From positions 44,440,001-44,504,000 of the forward strand of contig OZ022256.1 of the NCBI GenBank assembly GCA_963978905.1: DNA of 64,000 nucleotides, in the 5' to 3' direction. The DNA comes from Trichostrongylus colubriformis. Lineage: Eukaryota; Nematoda; Chromadorea; Rhabditida; Trichostrongylidae. Both the position numbers and the translations under genes were made by a program. Within the stretch, counting starts at the first letter, position 1. Each line of letters opens with the position of its first letter. A model generated the notes under the pieces. The model saw nothing but the letters and a program-made list of their open reading frames with translations, made no database searches and was not told where the DNA came from. This document shows, piece after piece, positions 1 through 16,679 of the stretch.

Positions 1-365
1 ATATATATATCTCCATTCTATATATATATATATATATTTTTATATATATATATATACCATCTGGGCTATCGCATTACTGTGCAAATTATACATTATTTAT
101 CTAACTCAAAAGAAATGGAGAAACGGTCGATGTTGAAATGAATCGTGGAAGCAGGTCAGTCGATCGACACCGTAGAGGAAGTTTCAAGGATTGCCGGGTG
201 AACACGATCTTCTGACGAAGGGAGAGTGCTTCGCGCACCAAGGAGAACACTCTCGGCGCTACGTCTTCTAATAGTTCCCATGTTCTCCCTTGTTGAAACC
301 TCGGCATAGTTGTCGATTGTTTTTCTTTTGTATGCCAACACGAGGTTAGTTGTGGAACCTTTATT

Positions 366-403
366 GGCCTGACGTTTCGACCTTCTCGTCTTCTTCAGAG
401 GCC
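366..403 (-). ncRNA. Hammerhead-ribozyme-like motif (minus strand)
   Basis: Mirror image of 518-555 in the left palindrome arm, so both strands carry the same core. Confidence 0.5.
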
Positions 404-517
404 CAAGATTCCACCAGCGGAGCAGCAGCTCGCGCCTCAATCACATGTGTCAGTAAGGGCGAGTGATGAGACACATGTGATTGAGGCGCGAGCTGCTGCT
501 CCGCTGGTGGAATCTTG

Positions 518-555
518 GGCCTCTGAAGAAGACGAGAAGGTCGAAACGTCAGGCC
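518..555 (+). ncRNA. Hammerhead-ribozyme-like motif (plus strand)
   Basis: The order GGCCT, CTGAAGA, GAC-loop-GTC, GAAAC, GTC, AGGCC matches a minimal type I hammerhead: stem I (GGCCT/AGGCC), conserved CUGANGA box, stem II, GAAA box and a very short self-complementary ACGT stem III, with cleavage predicted after GTC at 550. One extra A between CUGAAGA and stem II is a deviation. Short-stem-III hammerheads of this kind are known from Penelope-like retroelements. Activity is not shown. Confidence 0.5.
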
Positions 556-1793
556 AGTAAAGGTTCCACAACTAACCTCGTGTTGGCATACAAAAGAAAA
601 ACAATCGACAACTATGCCAAGGTTTCAAAGGGAGAACATGGGAACTATTAGAAGACGTACCGCCGAGACTGTTCTCCTTGGTGCGCGAAGCACTCTCCCT
701 TCGTCAGAAGATCGTGTTCACCCGGCAATCCTTGGAATTTCTTCTACGGAGTCGATGTTGACTTTTTGCTGAGCATCGACTTCCTACATATAGGTGGTAG
801 ATTCGTATGCCAGTTATCGATGCTTATCGTTCCTGTAAACATGCATCACTATTTGGAATTTTACACGGTCTAGCGGTCGATACCCAAATTGTTGCTGGCA
901 CCGCATGAAAGAATGAATCACTTGCTTTGCTATCATAAATCTCGATCGTATCTTAATAATCCATGTAGATCGCAGTATCAAAAGACATGCACCATTATTT
1001 GGACGCTAGGCAATTCAGCGGTCGATGCCTCGGCAGCAGATATCAGAACATAATTAAAATATTTTCACCCAATGGTGCTAAGCATTGACGCATTTACCAC
1101 AGCAGTCGTATAGTAGTAGTGAGCGATGTACCGGATTTTATCCTTTACCCATATCCTAATGACTCTTATCAGTCCCGAAGCCTTTTTCAGTTTTGAAAAG
1201 TCACTATTAAGCTCTCCATACTTTATAATGCCTGGATGTGAGCATTTCACTGTTAGCCAGAAGAGCGAAACGGATTTAGCAACATTAGCCTTTTGACGCT
1301 CCTTATCGAGTCTTACCAACCTTTAACATTTTGGATCACCCACCACTGATGTGCCCGTCCCACCACTCGGAAGACCTATGAGGGTCGGCGCTCTAGGATC
1401 GACCCGAAAGGAGAAACAGATTTGACGACATTACTCTTTTGAAGCTCCTTATCGAATCTTATCAAGCGTTATTAATCTGGATCACCCACCATTGATGTGC
1501 CGTCCCACCACTCAAGACACATATAAGTGTCGGCGCTCTAGGATCAATATGAATGCAGAAAAGGATTTAACGATATTAGCGTTTCGAGGCTCCTTATCAG
1601 CCCTTATCAGCTGCTATCACTTTCGCTCTACCACCGTCGAGATCCTTTCACCACCCCCTATATCATATCTGAAATCCAGGATCCCATCTTTGCCACGACG
1701 CGAGATATGAATTTCCAGTCAAACACACACAAACACACGCACACACACCAACAGCCACATGTGGCCGATTATATAAAGTAGGATACCGCTTGG

Positions 1794-2598
1794 CTGGCTG
1801 ATAAAACACTACTGCGCGCGATTCACGGCGATATTGTGCAAAACAGGTTTGATCGGCACGACCACTGTTGTGTATGGAATTAAATAGAAATTTCCTTCCC
1901 TCTGCTTTTAGCTGAGCTTCCAAATTGGAAAAAAGCAGATAAGGTGACGTGACAAAAAAGAATTTCGGTGGTAATGTACTTTGATCGCTTCTCATCGAAC
2001 CCATTTTGCACGTTATCGACAGGAATCGCGCGCAGTAGTGTGCTTCAGCCGGCAGCCTCAGCTGAAGTGGTCATCGAGACTGGATAGTTCAGAGATCGAT
2101 AGTTCTGTACTCGATTGCATCGATTGACAACAATTTTTTCACTTAGTGAGCACCTTATTACTACCTGTCGGTAGTGGATTCAAGTACGGCTATCGATGGT
2201 ATCTTTTGTAAACATGCGTTACTGAGAATTTCGCACGGTCTAGTCAACCTATATGAAAGATCCAAAATTCAAAGTCCAACCTTTGTACAACCTGATATAC
2301 GTATATGCGTGGAACACACAAGTTTGCTGCAACCTGATATACGAATCTGTGATTAAACACACAAGTCACACACACCAACCGACGCACTTAGCTGATTATA
2401 ATGGTAGGATTTTGTGGGCAGAACAAGCCACATGATTGATGGTTTCCCGATAAGAGTTCATTTTTTGATTTCTCACTTTTACACAGTATACAAGAGAGCT
2501 TACTGGGAAATGCGGTCGGTGCGTAAAAGATCCAGTGCTACATAAATCAAGAGATTTCTGTAGAAGCCGCTTCCCGGAATGGTTCAAGAAGTACTCAC
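1794..2598. repeat. Helitron-derived non-coding sequence
   Basis: Contains the family's GCGCAGTAGTGTGC end motif near 2027, the conserved Helitron body (GATCGATAGTTCTGTACTCG and similar around 2093-2260) and a CA-rich stretch at 2355-2385. Duplicated at 49281-50099. No coding content recognised. It sits immediately downstream of lectin exon 3. Confidence 0.6.
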
Positions 2599-7705
<5,107 letters not shown>

Positions 7706-7750
7706 TTCTGGCGAACGTCCCTAAAGTGAATGCAAACCACAGCTCACCAC

Positions 7751-7793
7751 TTTTATACCATCCCTTATCATGCTCCCATCACTGCCCTTATCT
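7751..7793 (-). promoter_or_regulatory. Core promoter with TATA box and two GATA sites (lectin copy 1)
   Basis: On the minus strand, just upstream of the lectin start codon at 7705, are AGATAAGG (7788-7793), TGATAAGG (7765-7770) and a TATAAAA box (7751-7757). TGATAA is the site known for ELT-2-type intestinal GATA factors in nematodes, so gut expression is inferred. A TTTAG just before the 5' leader could serve as a trans-splice acceptor. Confidence 0.5.
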
Positions 7794-8198
7794 CTTGTGT
7801 ACTCCCACTGTAGTCATTCATATTGGCTCACGTTTTGGAAGCCGGTGGTGGTGGAAGACGAATTTTGGCTTTATTTTCATCAAATTTTGCTTCTGAAAGG
7901 ATGGGGCTTGTAATCGATCGAGGTCACTTTCTCAGAGAACTCTAATAAAACTGGCGCTTGAAAGGGTCTCTGTGAATGCACCATACTTTTTCAAATGCAC
8001 ACAAAGGCCTAAGGTCTCCAGTGACACTCGCAATAATGAACTCCTTCCCTCACATAGTACTCTATGTGCGAGATATGAACTGGGACTTTGAAAAAAGCTG
8101 AATGCTCTTCCGATATATGTGTGTGCACCACTAGGAGACAAAAAATTTGTGTGGTCGCGCTTGGTACGCGATAAGATGGTAAGAGATAGGATGTCGTA

Positions 8199-8408
8199 TT
8201 AGCTGAGTCCTAAAGCGATTATGCCTACAGTAAGGCGTGGAACACCATCATCGTTCCAGAACACGTCCAGTAAGGCGCGCATAGCTTGCACATCCCCTCG
8301 CATGCCATATGCTGCAACGCGAATTTTCGCTCCTATGGCCGTTTCGAAGTATGTGATGTCACGAAGGGCATTCAAAGCTCCGAATCGTTTTCCTTGTTTT
8401 ATGCACTC
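8199..8408 (-). CDS. Exon-like ORF overlapping a MITE C relic
   Basis: Open frame of 69 codons after acceptor TTTTGTAG (8409-8416), ending at TAA 8199-8201: KRFGALNALRDITYFETAIG and so on. The part from about 8345 down is clearly related to MITE family C (22178-22380, 25366-25592). It is either a chance ORF in a diverged MITE or an exapted exon. In copy 2 a Helitron inserts at the base equivalent to 8221/8222 and removes it. Confidence 0.3.
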   Translation of the reverse strand, partial: ECIKQGKRFGALNALRDITYFETAIGAKIRVAAYGMRGDVQAMRALLDVFWNDDGVPRLTVGIIALGLS

Positions 8409-8768
8409 CTACAAAACATGTAGTGGATCATGGTGTTACTGGAAGGTGAGAAAAATCTGCTGCTTTTCTTTTTTTAGAATATCAAGGGCACAGACATCTA
8501 ATCGATTACATTGTTTACGCTAAAGCCTCAGTTATGTTGCCGCATTACATCGTAAGGTAATGTTTAATAATTTATGCTTCCCACTATATTTCCTGTTTTC
8601 ACACTGTCACAGAGCTCATCGCTTTATAATAACAAACAAACGTGCCCTTTCCTTGGAATGGATCTGAACAGGTAAAGAAACATCTTGGAAGGCAACATTA
8701 AAAGAACGACACATTTGCAGCTGACAACTCCCTCGTGGTAATAAGCTACGCTTCTATTTCATTCGTGG

Positions 8769-9398
8769 TTGCAGTGGTCGAATGTGATTTCACCTTTCAC
8801 AATTAGGAGGATAGTCGATGTACAGGCCAACGTTTATTACCTTTCAGAAGATTTTTCGGATTGTCACATTGCCTCATCGCCTAGAAGACTTATTCAGAAT
8901 GGACGAATGCTTGACTTGGATCACTGGATGAACCGTTTTCTTTATTTTTCACTGAGATTATGCTATTTGGCCCATAGAATGACTTGCGGGAGTCAGCCGA
9001 TATACAAGTCAGTGTTTCTATTCTCCCACAGAGGCTGGTCACTTACACCGGAGGATGCAGGGGCTACTTGGCCGGGGCAGTTTGCTCCTCGCACATTGAG
9101 AGTGGAAGTGCGCCACTTGTCGCCACAGCACCTCCTTCTCAAGGGTGAGATGAAACTTTCCCATTTCGACCAAATTTTCTGCGTACCCAACATATCACAA
9201 TCTTGCGATGGGTATCGTGATGTGTCGATCTGCAGCTACTCGTATATAGCTGATGGTATTTTACAAAAATGCCATCGCGGCAAAAAGACATCTGCGACAG
9301 CTGAAGATTCTAGCAATCACTCGTCTCTGAAGCATTTGTTGTGGGAAAGTTTCTCCGCGTCCGTGTACCTGATTATTTCTGTCATAGTGACATGTTAA
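8769..9398 (+). CDS. 209-codon ORF, unknown, doubtful
   Basis: The longest ORF outside simple repeats, with a hydrophobic C-terminus. Residues from about position 69 to 122 overlap dispersed repeat G, whose other copies are not open in this frame. No domain recognised. Probably chance. Confidence 0.15.
   Translation: MQWSNVISPFTIRRIVDVQANVYYLSEDFSDCHIASSPRRLIQNGRMLDLDHWMNRFLYFSLRLCYLAHRMTCGSQPIYKSVFLFSHRGWSLTPEDAGATWPGQFAPRTLRVEVRHLSPQHLLLKGEMKLSHFDQIFCVPNISQSCDGYRDVSICSYSYIADGILQKCHRGKKTSATAEDSSNHSSLKHLLWESFSASVYLIISVIVTC
8973..9135 (+). repeat. Dispersed repeat family G
   Basis: Shares a block order with 9640-9790 and 28880-29060: TACAAGTCAGTG, a CTCCCA block, a CACCGGA-like block, TCGCACxATGAGAGTGG and GCGCCAC. 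About 170 bp and non-coding. Nature unknown; the TTGATCTCTGCACCATG portion is faintly tRNA-like. Confidence 0.5.
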
Positions 9399-9639
9399 GT
9401 TTAAAGGTCAAGCCATGCATGTGGCGTTCATCTATAAGAAAAACTGCGAATGTCTCATTAGAGCTGATGCTTTTAATGCGGAACGCTACGGACATGGTTC
9501 TTGAAATCAGACAAATCGATACGTTGTTTGTTATAAAATCATCGCGTTTACTTTTTAAATCAATCTTTTCTGTGGAATGCGCGGCACATTCTAGTGCTGT
9601 CCAAATTGTGCTGGCAGGTATTTGACCTATACGATAATG

Positions 9640-9900
9640 ACTTGAGACGACTAGCCGAGGTACAAGTCAAAGCTTTTATCCTCGCAGACGACCAACTCAC
9701 CGACTCCGGCGGAATGGAAGTATGGTTCGTCTGGACGGGCGTCAATACGGAATCTGATCCTCGCACCATGAAGAGTGGGGGTAGTCACCATCTTTCGCAC
9801 ACCTCCTCCGTCCTCACCTGCGGGATGCGGGAAGGATTTCGTACAGATGGGGCATTTTCACGTGCACGAGTTTGATCCCCGCATCATGAATGTGGGAGCC
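9640..9900 (+). repeat. Dispersed repeat family G (one copy plus a partial)
   Basis: GGTACAAGTCAAAGC... ATCCTCGCACCATGAAGAG aligns with 8973-9135. A second 3' part follows at about 9838-9900. Confidence 0.5.
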
Positions 9901-10227
9901 TGCACCACTGTCGTTGCATCACTTCCACAAATCGCTTTCGTCTGCCACCACGGACATGAATGGAACTATGTATTAGGTTGAAGCATAATCAATGCGGCTT
10001 TTTTATGCTGCGTTTTTTTGTAGTGGACATTAACGTTTTGACGCCTACCAAATGGGGGGCAGTCCCTGACTGCGATGGTGAAAACGCTCCCGAATAGTCA
10101 TTTGAACATGTTTTTGCTAAATTTTCTCATTAGTTTTGCTTAAAAAAATTCTAGAAAAGGAGCCGCATTATAGACAGCAATTGGGTGTAAGTGGTTATTG
10201 AGAAATTCCTGAAAGGAGTTACCTACA

Positions 10228-10660
10228 TGGAAACTATAGGTCTAAGAAGGCTATCTGTAGCGAAATCTCGGTGAAAAGCGCGCCTCCGAATTGTAGAAAC
10301 GGCGCAACGGATAACGGCTGACGCCTTGGATGACAGACCCCGCCTCCAAGCGACGCGATTCTTCGTTGGCCACGATGAGAGCGGTCAAGGATATGCGGTA
10401 GGATCGAAGGTATTGCGGGACATACTTCCGCAGTTTTAGGATGTAGCTACTCCAGAAAATAGGTGTTTATCGGCAACATGACAATGGAAATCTCCTCACG
10501 CAACATCTCTCCACGAAAAGGCCGTTCGCGTCGAGAATCAGCTGTGCAAAGCGGCCCTATTTCCGCCATCGTATAACTAAGCACCTCAACTTTCACATTA
10601 CCTACTTCTTTTACTTTTCGTCCGAATTTCCCCTAATGCTGCCTTCTAATATGCTCCAAC
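10228..10660 (+). repeat. Dispersed repeat family E
   Basis: Plus-strand copy: GCTATCTGTAGCGAAATCTC near 10250 and the tail around 10590-10650 align with the family. Confidence 0.7.
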
Positions 10661-10933
10661 CCAATAGAATGTGCGACGCATTCAAAAATGATTTGATTAT
10701 CGCTAAAAACTTTATATCCTTCTCCCCTTTTCGGATCAGTGGGATCAGTGCTATGGCGGAATCACTCGAGTATACAGAAAAGCGTTGGATACTAATTGAT
10801 TTCCCTTTGATTACATAATCTTCCTATCGATAAATACCTAAGCTTTTTCCACTTATACTAAACTTATCCTTAGCTAATTGAAATACTCATACAGTCGACG
10901 GCAACCGTGTTCATGACATTTCAAACTATTGCC

Positions 10934-11148
10934 TTATCTCTTAGCGGCATATACAGGTTTCTTGTTTTTGCGGAAAAACGAAACTTGCTCTGTGGCAGTG
11001 AAAGACACTGAAAATGATTTGTAGCTGTCAGTGGCAGTGTAGTTCTTCGCACTGCGTTTTTCCATCCCTTCCATGATGTGCGGGAGCATGAACTGAAAAA
11101 CAAGCCACCCATGGTATATGGTCGAGGAGGGGAGCTTTGAGTCATCTA
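10934..11148 (-). CDS. Exon-like ORF with stop, unknown function
   Basis: After a CATAG acceptor at 11149, two bases and 70 sense codons run to TAA at 10934-10936. The peptide is protein-like (STIYHGWLVFQFMLPHIMEG, FSVSFTATEQVSFFRKNKKP). It could be a terminal exon, but no upstream exon or known domain was found. Confidence 0.3.
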
Positions 11149-13362
11149 CTATGGTCTACCATACCGTCATAAACTTTCTCTAGGAACAGAGGCCTTCGGG
11201 AACATTTCAAGTCTGCTCAATCATTGTTCATGATAGTCGAAATTCAGTATGTGATGAGTTCATACTTTCCGGAAGTACGGCACTAATGAACCCACGGGGG
11301 TACATCCTTGAAGAATGTGAGCAGAATATGCCCGAACGAAATGTGATCCTGAATGCAGTGCAGGGATCAGGGTATTTAAGCATCCTTATCAGTCGCATAA
11401 TTTAGTTGCAATCAACTCCATAAAAGAATTTTCGAAATTCTCTTATGAATCACAACATGGAAATCGAAGGTGGAACGGAAGTGATAAATGGTGATATGGT
11501 TGTTGAATGGTTAGTCACGTCACGAAACGTTAACTGAATGATCAATCAGAAGTACAACATGGCTGATTAAGGCCTTATAGCACACTACTAATCAGGTACA
11601 GCGATTGTGCAGGTCACCTTGAAATGAAATGTCAGAGTGAAGATAACGGTTAATGATAGGAGTTGACGTTCACAGTTGTGATTATTAGTCATGGAATGAT
11701 TGATAAGGAAAGTAGGGTCGGTTACGATGTTAGGAGCTCTCCGAGAGCAGACATGGCTGAAAGCATCTTTCATCAACCATAATATTCAGATGCTAGATGC
11801 CCACACCTCCTTTGTCCACTCACGGCTGATCACTGTGGAGCGCACTCACACTCAGGATACACCTGGAGTCGGGAATTCCTCTAAAGGAGGGTCGTATTTG
11901 AGCGAACAGGGGGTCATACTTGAAGAGGGAAGCGATAAGCACCATAATTAATTTTTTTATCGGCAGATGATAAGCGAAGGGCATTTTACAACTAGTGCGT
12001 GTGAAGAACTATGAAATAAATATCTTTTTGTTTCAGATAAGAATACATAGCAATAAAACACGTTGCAACTATATAATGCGGCAACGGGTATGTTCTTGTA
12101 TAGGTCATAGGTCAGAAAAGGAAGGTCGTATTCGGGCCCTATAGATGGGGATAGGGGAGAGGGGGTTGTCGTAATGAAGCGGTCAGATTTTTCGACACCT
12201 GAGGATGTTTTGCTCACTGTAAAAGTTTTTCATTTGTTGAATTAACTACTCCTATTACGGTTTTCAAAAGTAATCTATGCTCTTCTATCCTTTCTTTTTC
12301 GGCTGTGAAGTTATCTTTCTCAGCTCGAATCGATAGGGTTACTTCACTCTATTCGAGATATGAAGAGCGTGAACTGACTATGCTGCTTTCAAGCCTTTTC
12401 TGCTCGAGCACAATGTGTCTCGAATGAGTACACATTCCAGTACGAGTTTTTTCCAGTAAACGGAAAAAATCAATCAAGTAAGATTCCTTGATGTTGAGCT
12501 ACCAATGGCTGAGGAATTAAACTTCTGGAGCAGGGGTTTACTTGTAGTATAGCGCAGTGTGGATGGCATAAAATCGCAGGGTAGCGCATCAGAGACGGAT
12601 ACGAGCTGCAATTCGGACTAGGTTATCCCATGGATTATCCCTCACAATGTACGAAATAAAGTCGTAAGAATGAAATCGATAGCAGAACACGAACTACATT
12701 GTGAAGTCTCACAGTATTAATTTTTTTACTGATTTTCACGCTACCGTGCACTCAGAAAATATTTTCCTGAAGATTGCACTGGAAATTTGCCCACCATGGG
12801 AGAAACAAATTAGAATTTCCAATGCTTATAAACCAATGCATTGCTCAATTTCGTGTATATCACTTTTCAACTACTATAAATTTCTAACAACTCCAAACAA
12901 ACTTCATTACTATACTAAATTATGGGGTCATTATTTTTGGTCACTTCTATAACTATTATTACTGTACTAAATTAATACTACAATTTGAATAACTATGCTG
13001 CTACGATTTTTGTTTACATTCATAGCCCCGTCGGAATGAGGGACAAGGACCTCGTCAGGAGACCACTCCGGTCCTTCGTAAGGTGGGTCGGCCTTATCAC
13101 CGGTTACTCAGTAGGATCTCAAGGCATGCCTGGAGCTGTTTTTCGAAAATCTGTTTCTCTTATTTTTTATCAGTTTCTCTCATTTCCTAATCATATTTAG
13201 TGCTTTATTTTTTATTGATTATCTTTCCCCATATCTTTCATTTTGCATGGTCTTCATTCCCACGAAATACGAACTACTCTTGTGCACACCAGTTTTGGTG
13301 TATTGAATAAATAAACAAATACCACTAACTGCTAGTATCATGTGCATCCTCGACTGGTGGTA
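11149..13362. other. Non-coding stretch, nothing recognised
   Basis: AT-rich sequence. Short ORFs at 11588-11776 (-), 11957-12217 (-) and 12701-12952 (+) show no domain, and none is linked to a credible splice chain. Confidence 0.5.
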
Positions 13363-14105
13363 CCAGAAAAAAAATTTTTTTCCTACACTTTCAACCCCCA
13401 TTAGTCAAACTTCAGCAAGTTCTGACAAGGTATCTCCATCAATGGATTCAATACCACACCTCATACTATCATGAACTCCGTGCCTTCTGCACGAACAGGA
13501 TCTTGAGCTTATTCCAAGTGAACGTAATGAGTCACCTCAACACGGCAAAATCCGAGATTTCGTCGCCCCCGTTCACAACCTTGCTAAGGTTCGTCCTCCT
13601 TGGGTACCTGAAGTGATTCGGATTCATATGTGGTGGTGCCCTCAAGTATTCCGTTATACTCAGGCTCCCTACATCCTTCATTTCCAAGAACAAAAACGTG
13701 CCATCACCAGTGGAGACCCTCGGGAGGAAGGGGGGGGGGGGGGTGAGATATGAATAATGACACTTCGGATCATAGCACCGTTGCCCAAGCAGCAAGGGCT
13801 CTGTGACCCCCATGAACCAAGGGGACAATCCTCAGGAAGCTTCTCACGAAAGACTTACCACGGAACCGGCTCGGCTTCACTGTTTTAAGCGTACCTTGAT
13901 ACCGTAGGTGCTCTGAATCCCGAGTGCGCCGACTGAAGGCTCCGTTTTTTGATGAACGTGAAAGTAGTGAGTCTCAGCTTGTTCCCGTTTCCAAAGGAGC
14001 ATTTCGGAGATATTTTGTGCCAATACTTTTATCACTTTCGTTTCCGTGTTTGTATAATGGGTGGATGTGAGCCGTGAGCAACATAACTTTTTTTGGCACC
14101 CCTTG
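13363..14105. mobile_element. MITE family A, diverged copy
   Basis: Same internal sequence and orientation as 5315-6060 with decayed left terminus (CCAGAAAAAAAA) and right end TTTTTTTGGCACCCCTTG, flanked by TA. Contains a poly-G run near 13728-13742. Confidence 0.85.
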
Positions 14106-14482
14106 TAGTTTCCATGGGTGTTAAGCTGGAGAGACTTCAACCATGCCTCTTAACCACACAGGTGTAAAGTACATTTCATCGGCGCGGGGTTAGCAGTAAA
14201 ATCTGGGGAGATGTTTTGGATGTCACTTCTTGCCAATGAATACCATCTTCGGTGCAGACAAAGCACGATACCTGCTTTTATCTCCGTCACTGACCTGAAT
14301 AGCGGTTTCTTGATGCCTTCTCAAGGCCACCTCCTCTATTATATCAGTTATTAATAAAAGAAACAAATGGTCACCATTTGCAGTAATTCGCAGGGTCACG
14401 GACTTCCATTTGGGTCACCCACCGTTTGAATGCCTACCTATTTTCCACTTACTTTCAGAGCCTTCGTCTTTTCTAGTAGTAG

Positions 14483-14690
14483 TTTCTAGAACACCAGTTG
14501 GGCTTTCTAGAACACCAGTTGGGCTGGCACACACTACTGCGCGTCACACATGGAAACATGCAAAATGAGCGCGTGTATCGAACTCTCTCGCTCTCCCCAC
14601 TTACTCTCACTGTAGCCACTCACCCAAAGTCCGTACTGTAGATTGAACTTGGGTAACTAAACCACAGGGTGGACAAACAAACAGACATAC
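14483..14690 (-). mobile_element. Small Helitron-like fragment with duplicated end
   Basis: CCAGTTGGGCTGGCACACAC followed by TACTGCGCG matches the family's 3' end read on the minus strand, and ACAGACATACC near 14684 resembles its 5' end. The 21-base unit TTTCTAGAACACCAGTTGGG plus C is tandemly repeated (14483-14503, 14504-14524), so the terminus itself is doubled. Confidence 0.45.
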
Positions 14691-14900
14691 CAAACTCCTG
14701 GTATCTATAAGGTATAAGGTATGATAACCCATGAAATTATACGTTCAGCAACTATCACATTGTATACTACAATCAGATTTTTTGCCAGCCATATAACTTG
14801 AACACAGATAAAATTAGCATAGAGATATCTGTAACGATAACCTTATGATACAGGGGTAATGCTGTGCAAGAATAAAAATACCAGTGCTGTAGGTTGGCTG

Positions 14901-14999
14901 ATAGGTTCAGACACCACAAATTAAAATTTTGTCAAACTTGGGCAAGTAGAAAAAAGTTATGGCAGAAAAGTTTCGGCCGAAGACTTTTGAGCGCTACTG
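14901..14999 (-). mobile_element. MITE family D, solo end
   Basis: Reverse complement of the left 98 bp of the element at 20943-21430, ending CGCTACTG before TA. The other half is missing. Confidence 0.75.
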
Positions 15000-16248
15000 T
15001 ATATCTTCGAATACAAAAAATCCAAAGGAAGGGGTAGGAAGCGACCAGATGGCTAGTTCTGTTTTCATTACGTTCGTACACGAATTCTGCCTCACTTCTA
15101 ACATTTTTGGAATTTATTTTTTTATTTACCACTAATTGTTGTTCAGCGACTTGATCACCATCACTGCCTACAATACTAAGCCATTTGTGGGCAGGGCGCA
15201 AGAATCAAATCTTGCAGCAATGCCGCGGTGGCAGTTGTATCCACTGTGTCCATCGCACATAGTCCGGTCGACGATAACTTGGTTCCAAAGGTGTTTTGTC
15301 GACGATAACTTAATTCCGAAGGCCAATTAAAATATCGACCAGCTATGGCAACGACTCTCAACAGTACCCTTTTATAATAGTTTGTTCCACTGTTCTACTT
15401 TGGCGCAGTCGCAGAGCTATCAAAAAAGAGGAAAGATATGGTTTCCAAGGTTTTTCGAACTCGGCATTATTTTTGTACGGCTAAATTTCTCTGATCGTGT
15501 TCATTTTTCACGTTCTATTTTTTTTATTTCGTATTCTAGAAGAGGAAAAGCACACAGTGGTTTGTCCTACCCAGAGGCCAAACTTCCACAAATTTACTTT
15601 TTACCGTTTATCCTTCACTGCGTTTTTGTTATTTTTTTCTTTCTATCTGGAATATTTATGCAGTTTTTTCATGAGGCCAGATTCTAGTACTTCCTTCTTG
15701 CCATCTCAATCACGTTGGACCCGATTAGAATGGAGAATTTTCAGAATTGTGCACAGGCAGCTAGGCATAACAAGTCATACAACAAAATAGATATTGTATG
15801 GCTTGATTTGTAGTCTAAGAAGTCATAGATTACGTATAATCACAAGTCGTAGAATACAATAGGCTTGTTTTGGCTATGAAGCGAATACAAATTCACAAGC
15901 TTGCATAATTTTGAATGAGGCACGATTAGGTGACACATTCAAGAATGATTGATCAAATCCAGTTGCTCTAAGTCTCCATTTTAACATACATTTTTCACCA
16001 TCAGTAATCCAGCTCTGCTCTCTGATATTCTATTCGACGGTCGGAAAAGCTTTTGTAAGGCAGCGTTCATAGTTGGGTAATGATACATCCGAGACTGAGA
16101 AAGTATGAGGATTTGACTGGTTGGGAGAAGCGTGAGATTAGCGGTAAACCCAGATTCATTTAAAGTTGAAGACAAACCTTGTTCTGCGATTCCCAAGATC
16201 GCACAATGGCATAATCGCAGAATTGCAAGTGTCGTTTTGCTCACTCGC
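15000..16248. other. Non-coding stretch, nothing recognised
   Basis: Contains T-rich runs and ORFs at 15382-15687, 15497-15790 (+) and 15981-16250 (-) without recognisable domains. Confidence 0.5.
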
Positions 16249-16341
16249 ACTTGAGCGTGCTATATTTCCTCGCTGCGCTGGACTGTAACCACGCACAGTC
16301 TCAAAATGGTCTAAATAGCCGGTGAAATAGCACGCTCAAGT
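16249..16341. repeat. 93-bp fold-back element
   Basis: Ends ACTTGAGCGTGCTATATTTC and GAAATAGCACGCTCAAGT are inverted repeats; a palindromic mini-MITE. Confidence 0.75.
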
Positions 16342-16679
16342 AAGAGTACACATGACGACATAAGTGATTCTACTTTTATGCGTTTGTGCGATCGCGAACC
16401 CTGCGTGGAGCAGAACCACAGTTCCATTCGCGTCTAATCTTTAGTCGAACTGCAAAAAGATTGCAAAACGCTTAATTCTTTTTAGCGTTTCCCACCAACT
16501 CCGAGATGCTGCTGATTTCACAAATTCGTTTCTAATCCTTTTACATCAGCTGCACAGCTACGTCCATTCCACTAATTTATGGAATGTGAGAACTGCCTTT
16601 CTCCTGATTGAATCTGGGGAAAACGATTAAATTCGGTCGGGAGACGTGTGAAAATCGTGTTTCCTCAAAATTGCGGAAT

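Larger units (their letters stand above)
164..757. repeat. Large palindrome, arms about 287 bp
   Basis: Left arm 164-450 and right arm 471-757 are near-perfect reverse complements around a 20-base loop (451-470). The unit is repeated at about 47661-48254. Transcripts of either strand would fold into a long hairpin. Each arm carries a hammerhead-like core (366-403 minus, 518-555 plus). ORFs predicted across it are symmetry shadows. Confidence 0.9.
57..1793 (-). mobile_element. Non-autonomous Helitron (copy 1)
   Basis: The 5' end on the minus strand is TCCTACTTTATATAATCGGC at 1793. The 3' end is at 57, preceded by a GC-rich stem-loop about 12 bases in; here the terminal CTGG has decayed to ATGG. 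The host dinucleotide is A/T, as Helitrons require. The interior holds a long palindrome (164-757), about four 145-bp satellite-type units (1070-1640) and a CA-rich stretch near the 5' end. No Rep/helicase gene is present. Confidence 0.75.

Noticed and set aside
1..56. TA-rich start of the window as a telomere or origin
   Set aside because: Simple TA repeat with no telomeric hexamer; also unreliable sequence at a window edge.
156..440. ORFs over the palindrome (also 47600-47971)
   Set aside because: Frames mirror each other in the inverted arms and cover the ribozyme-like core; no domain.
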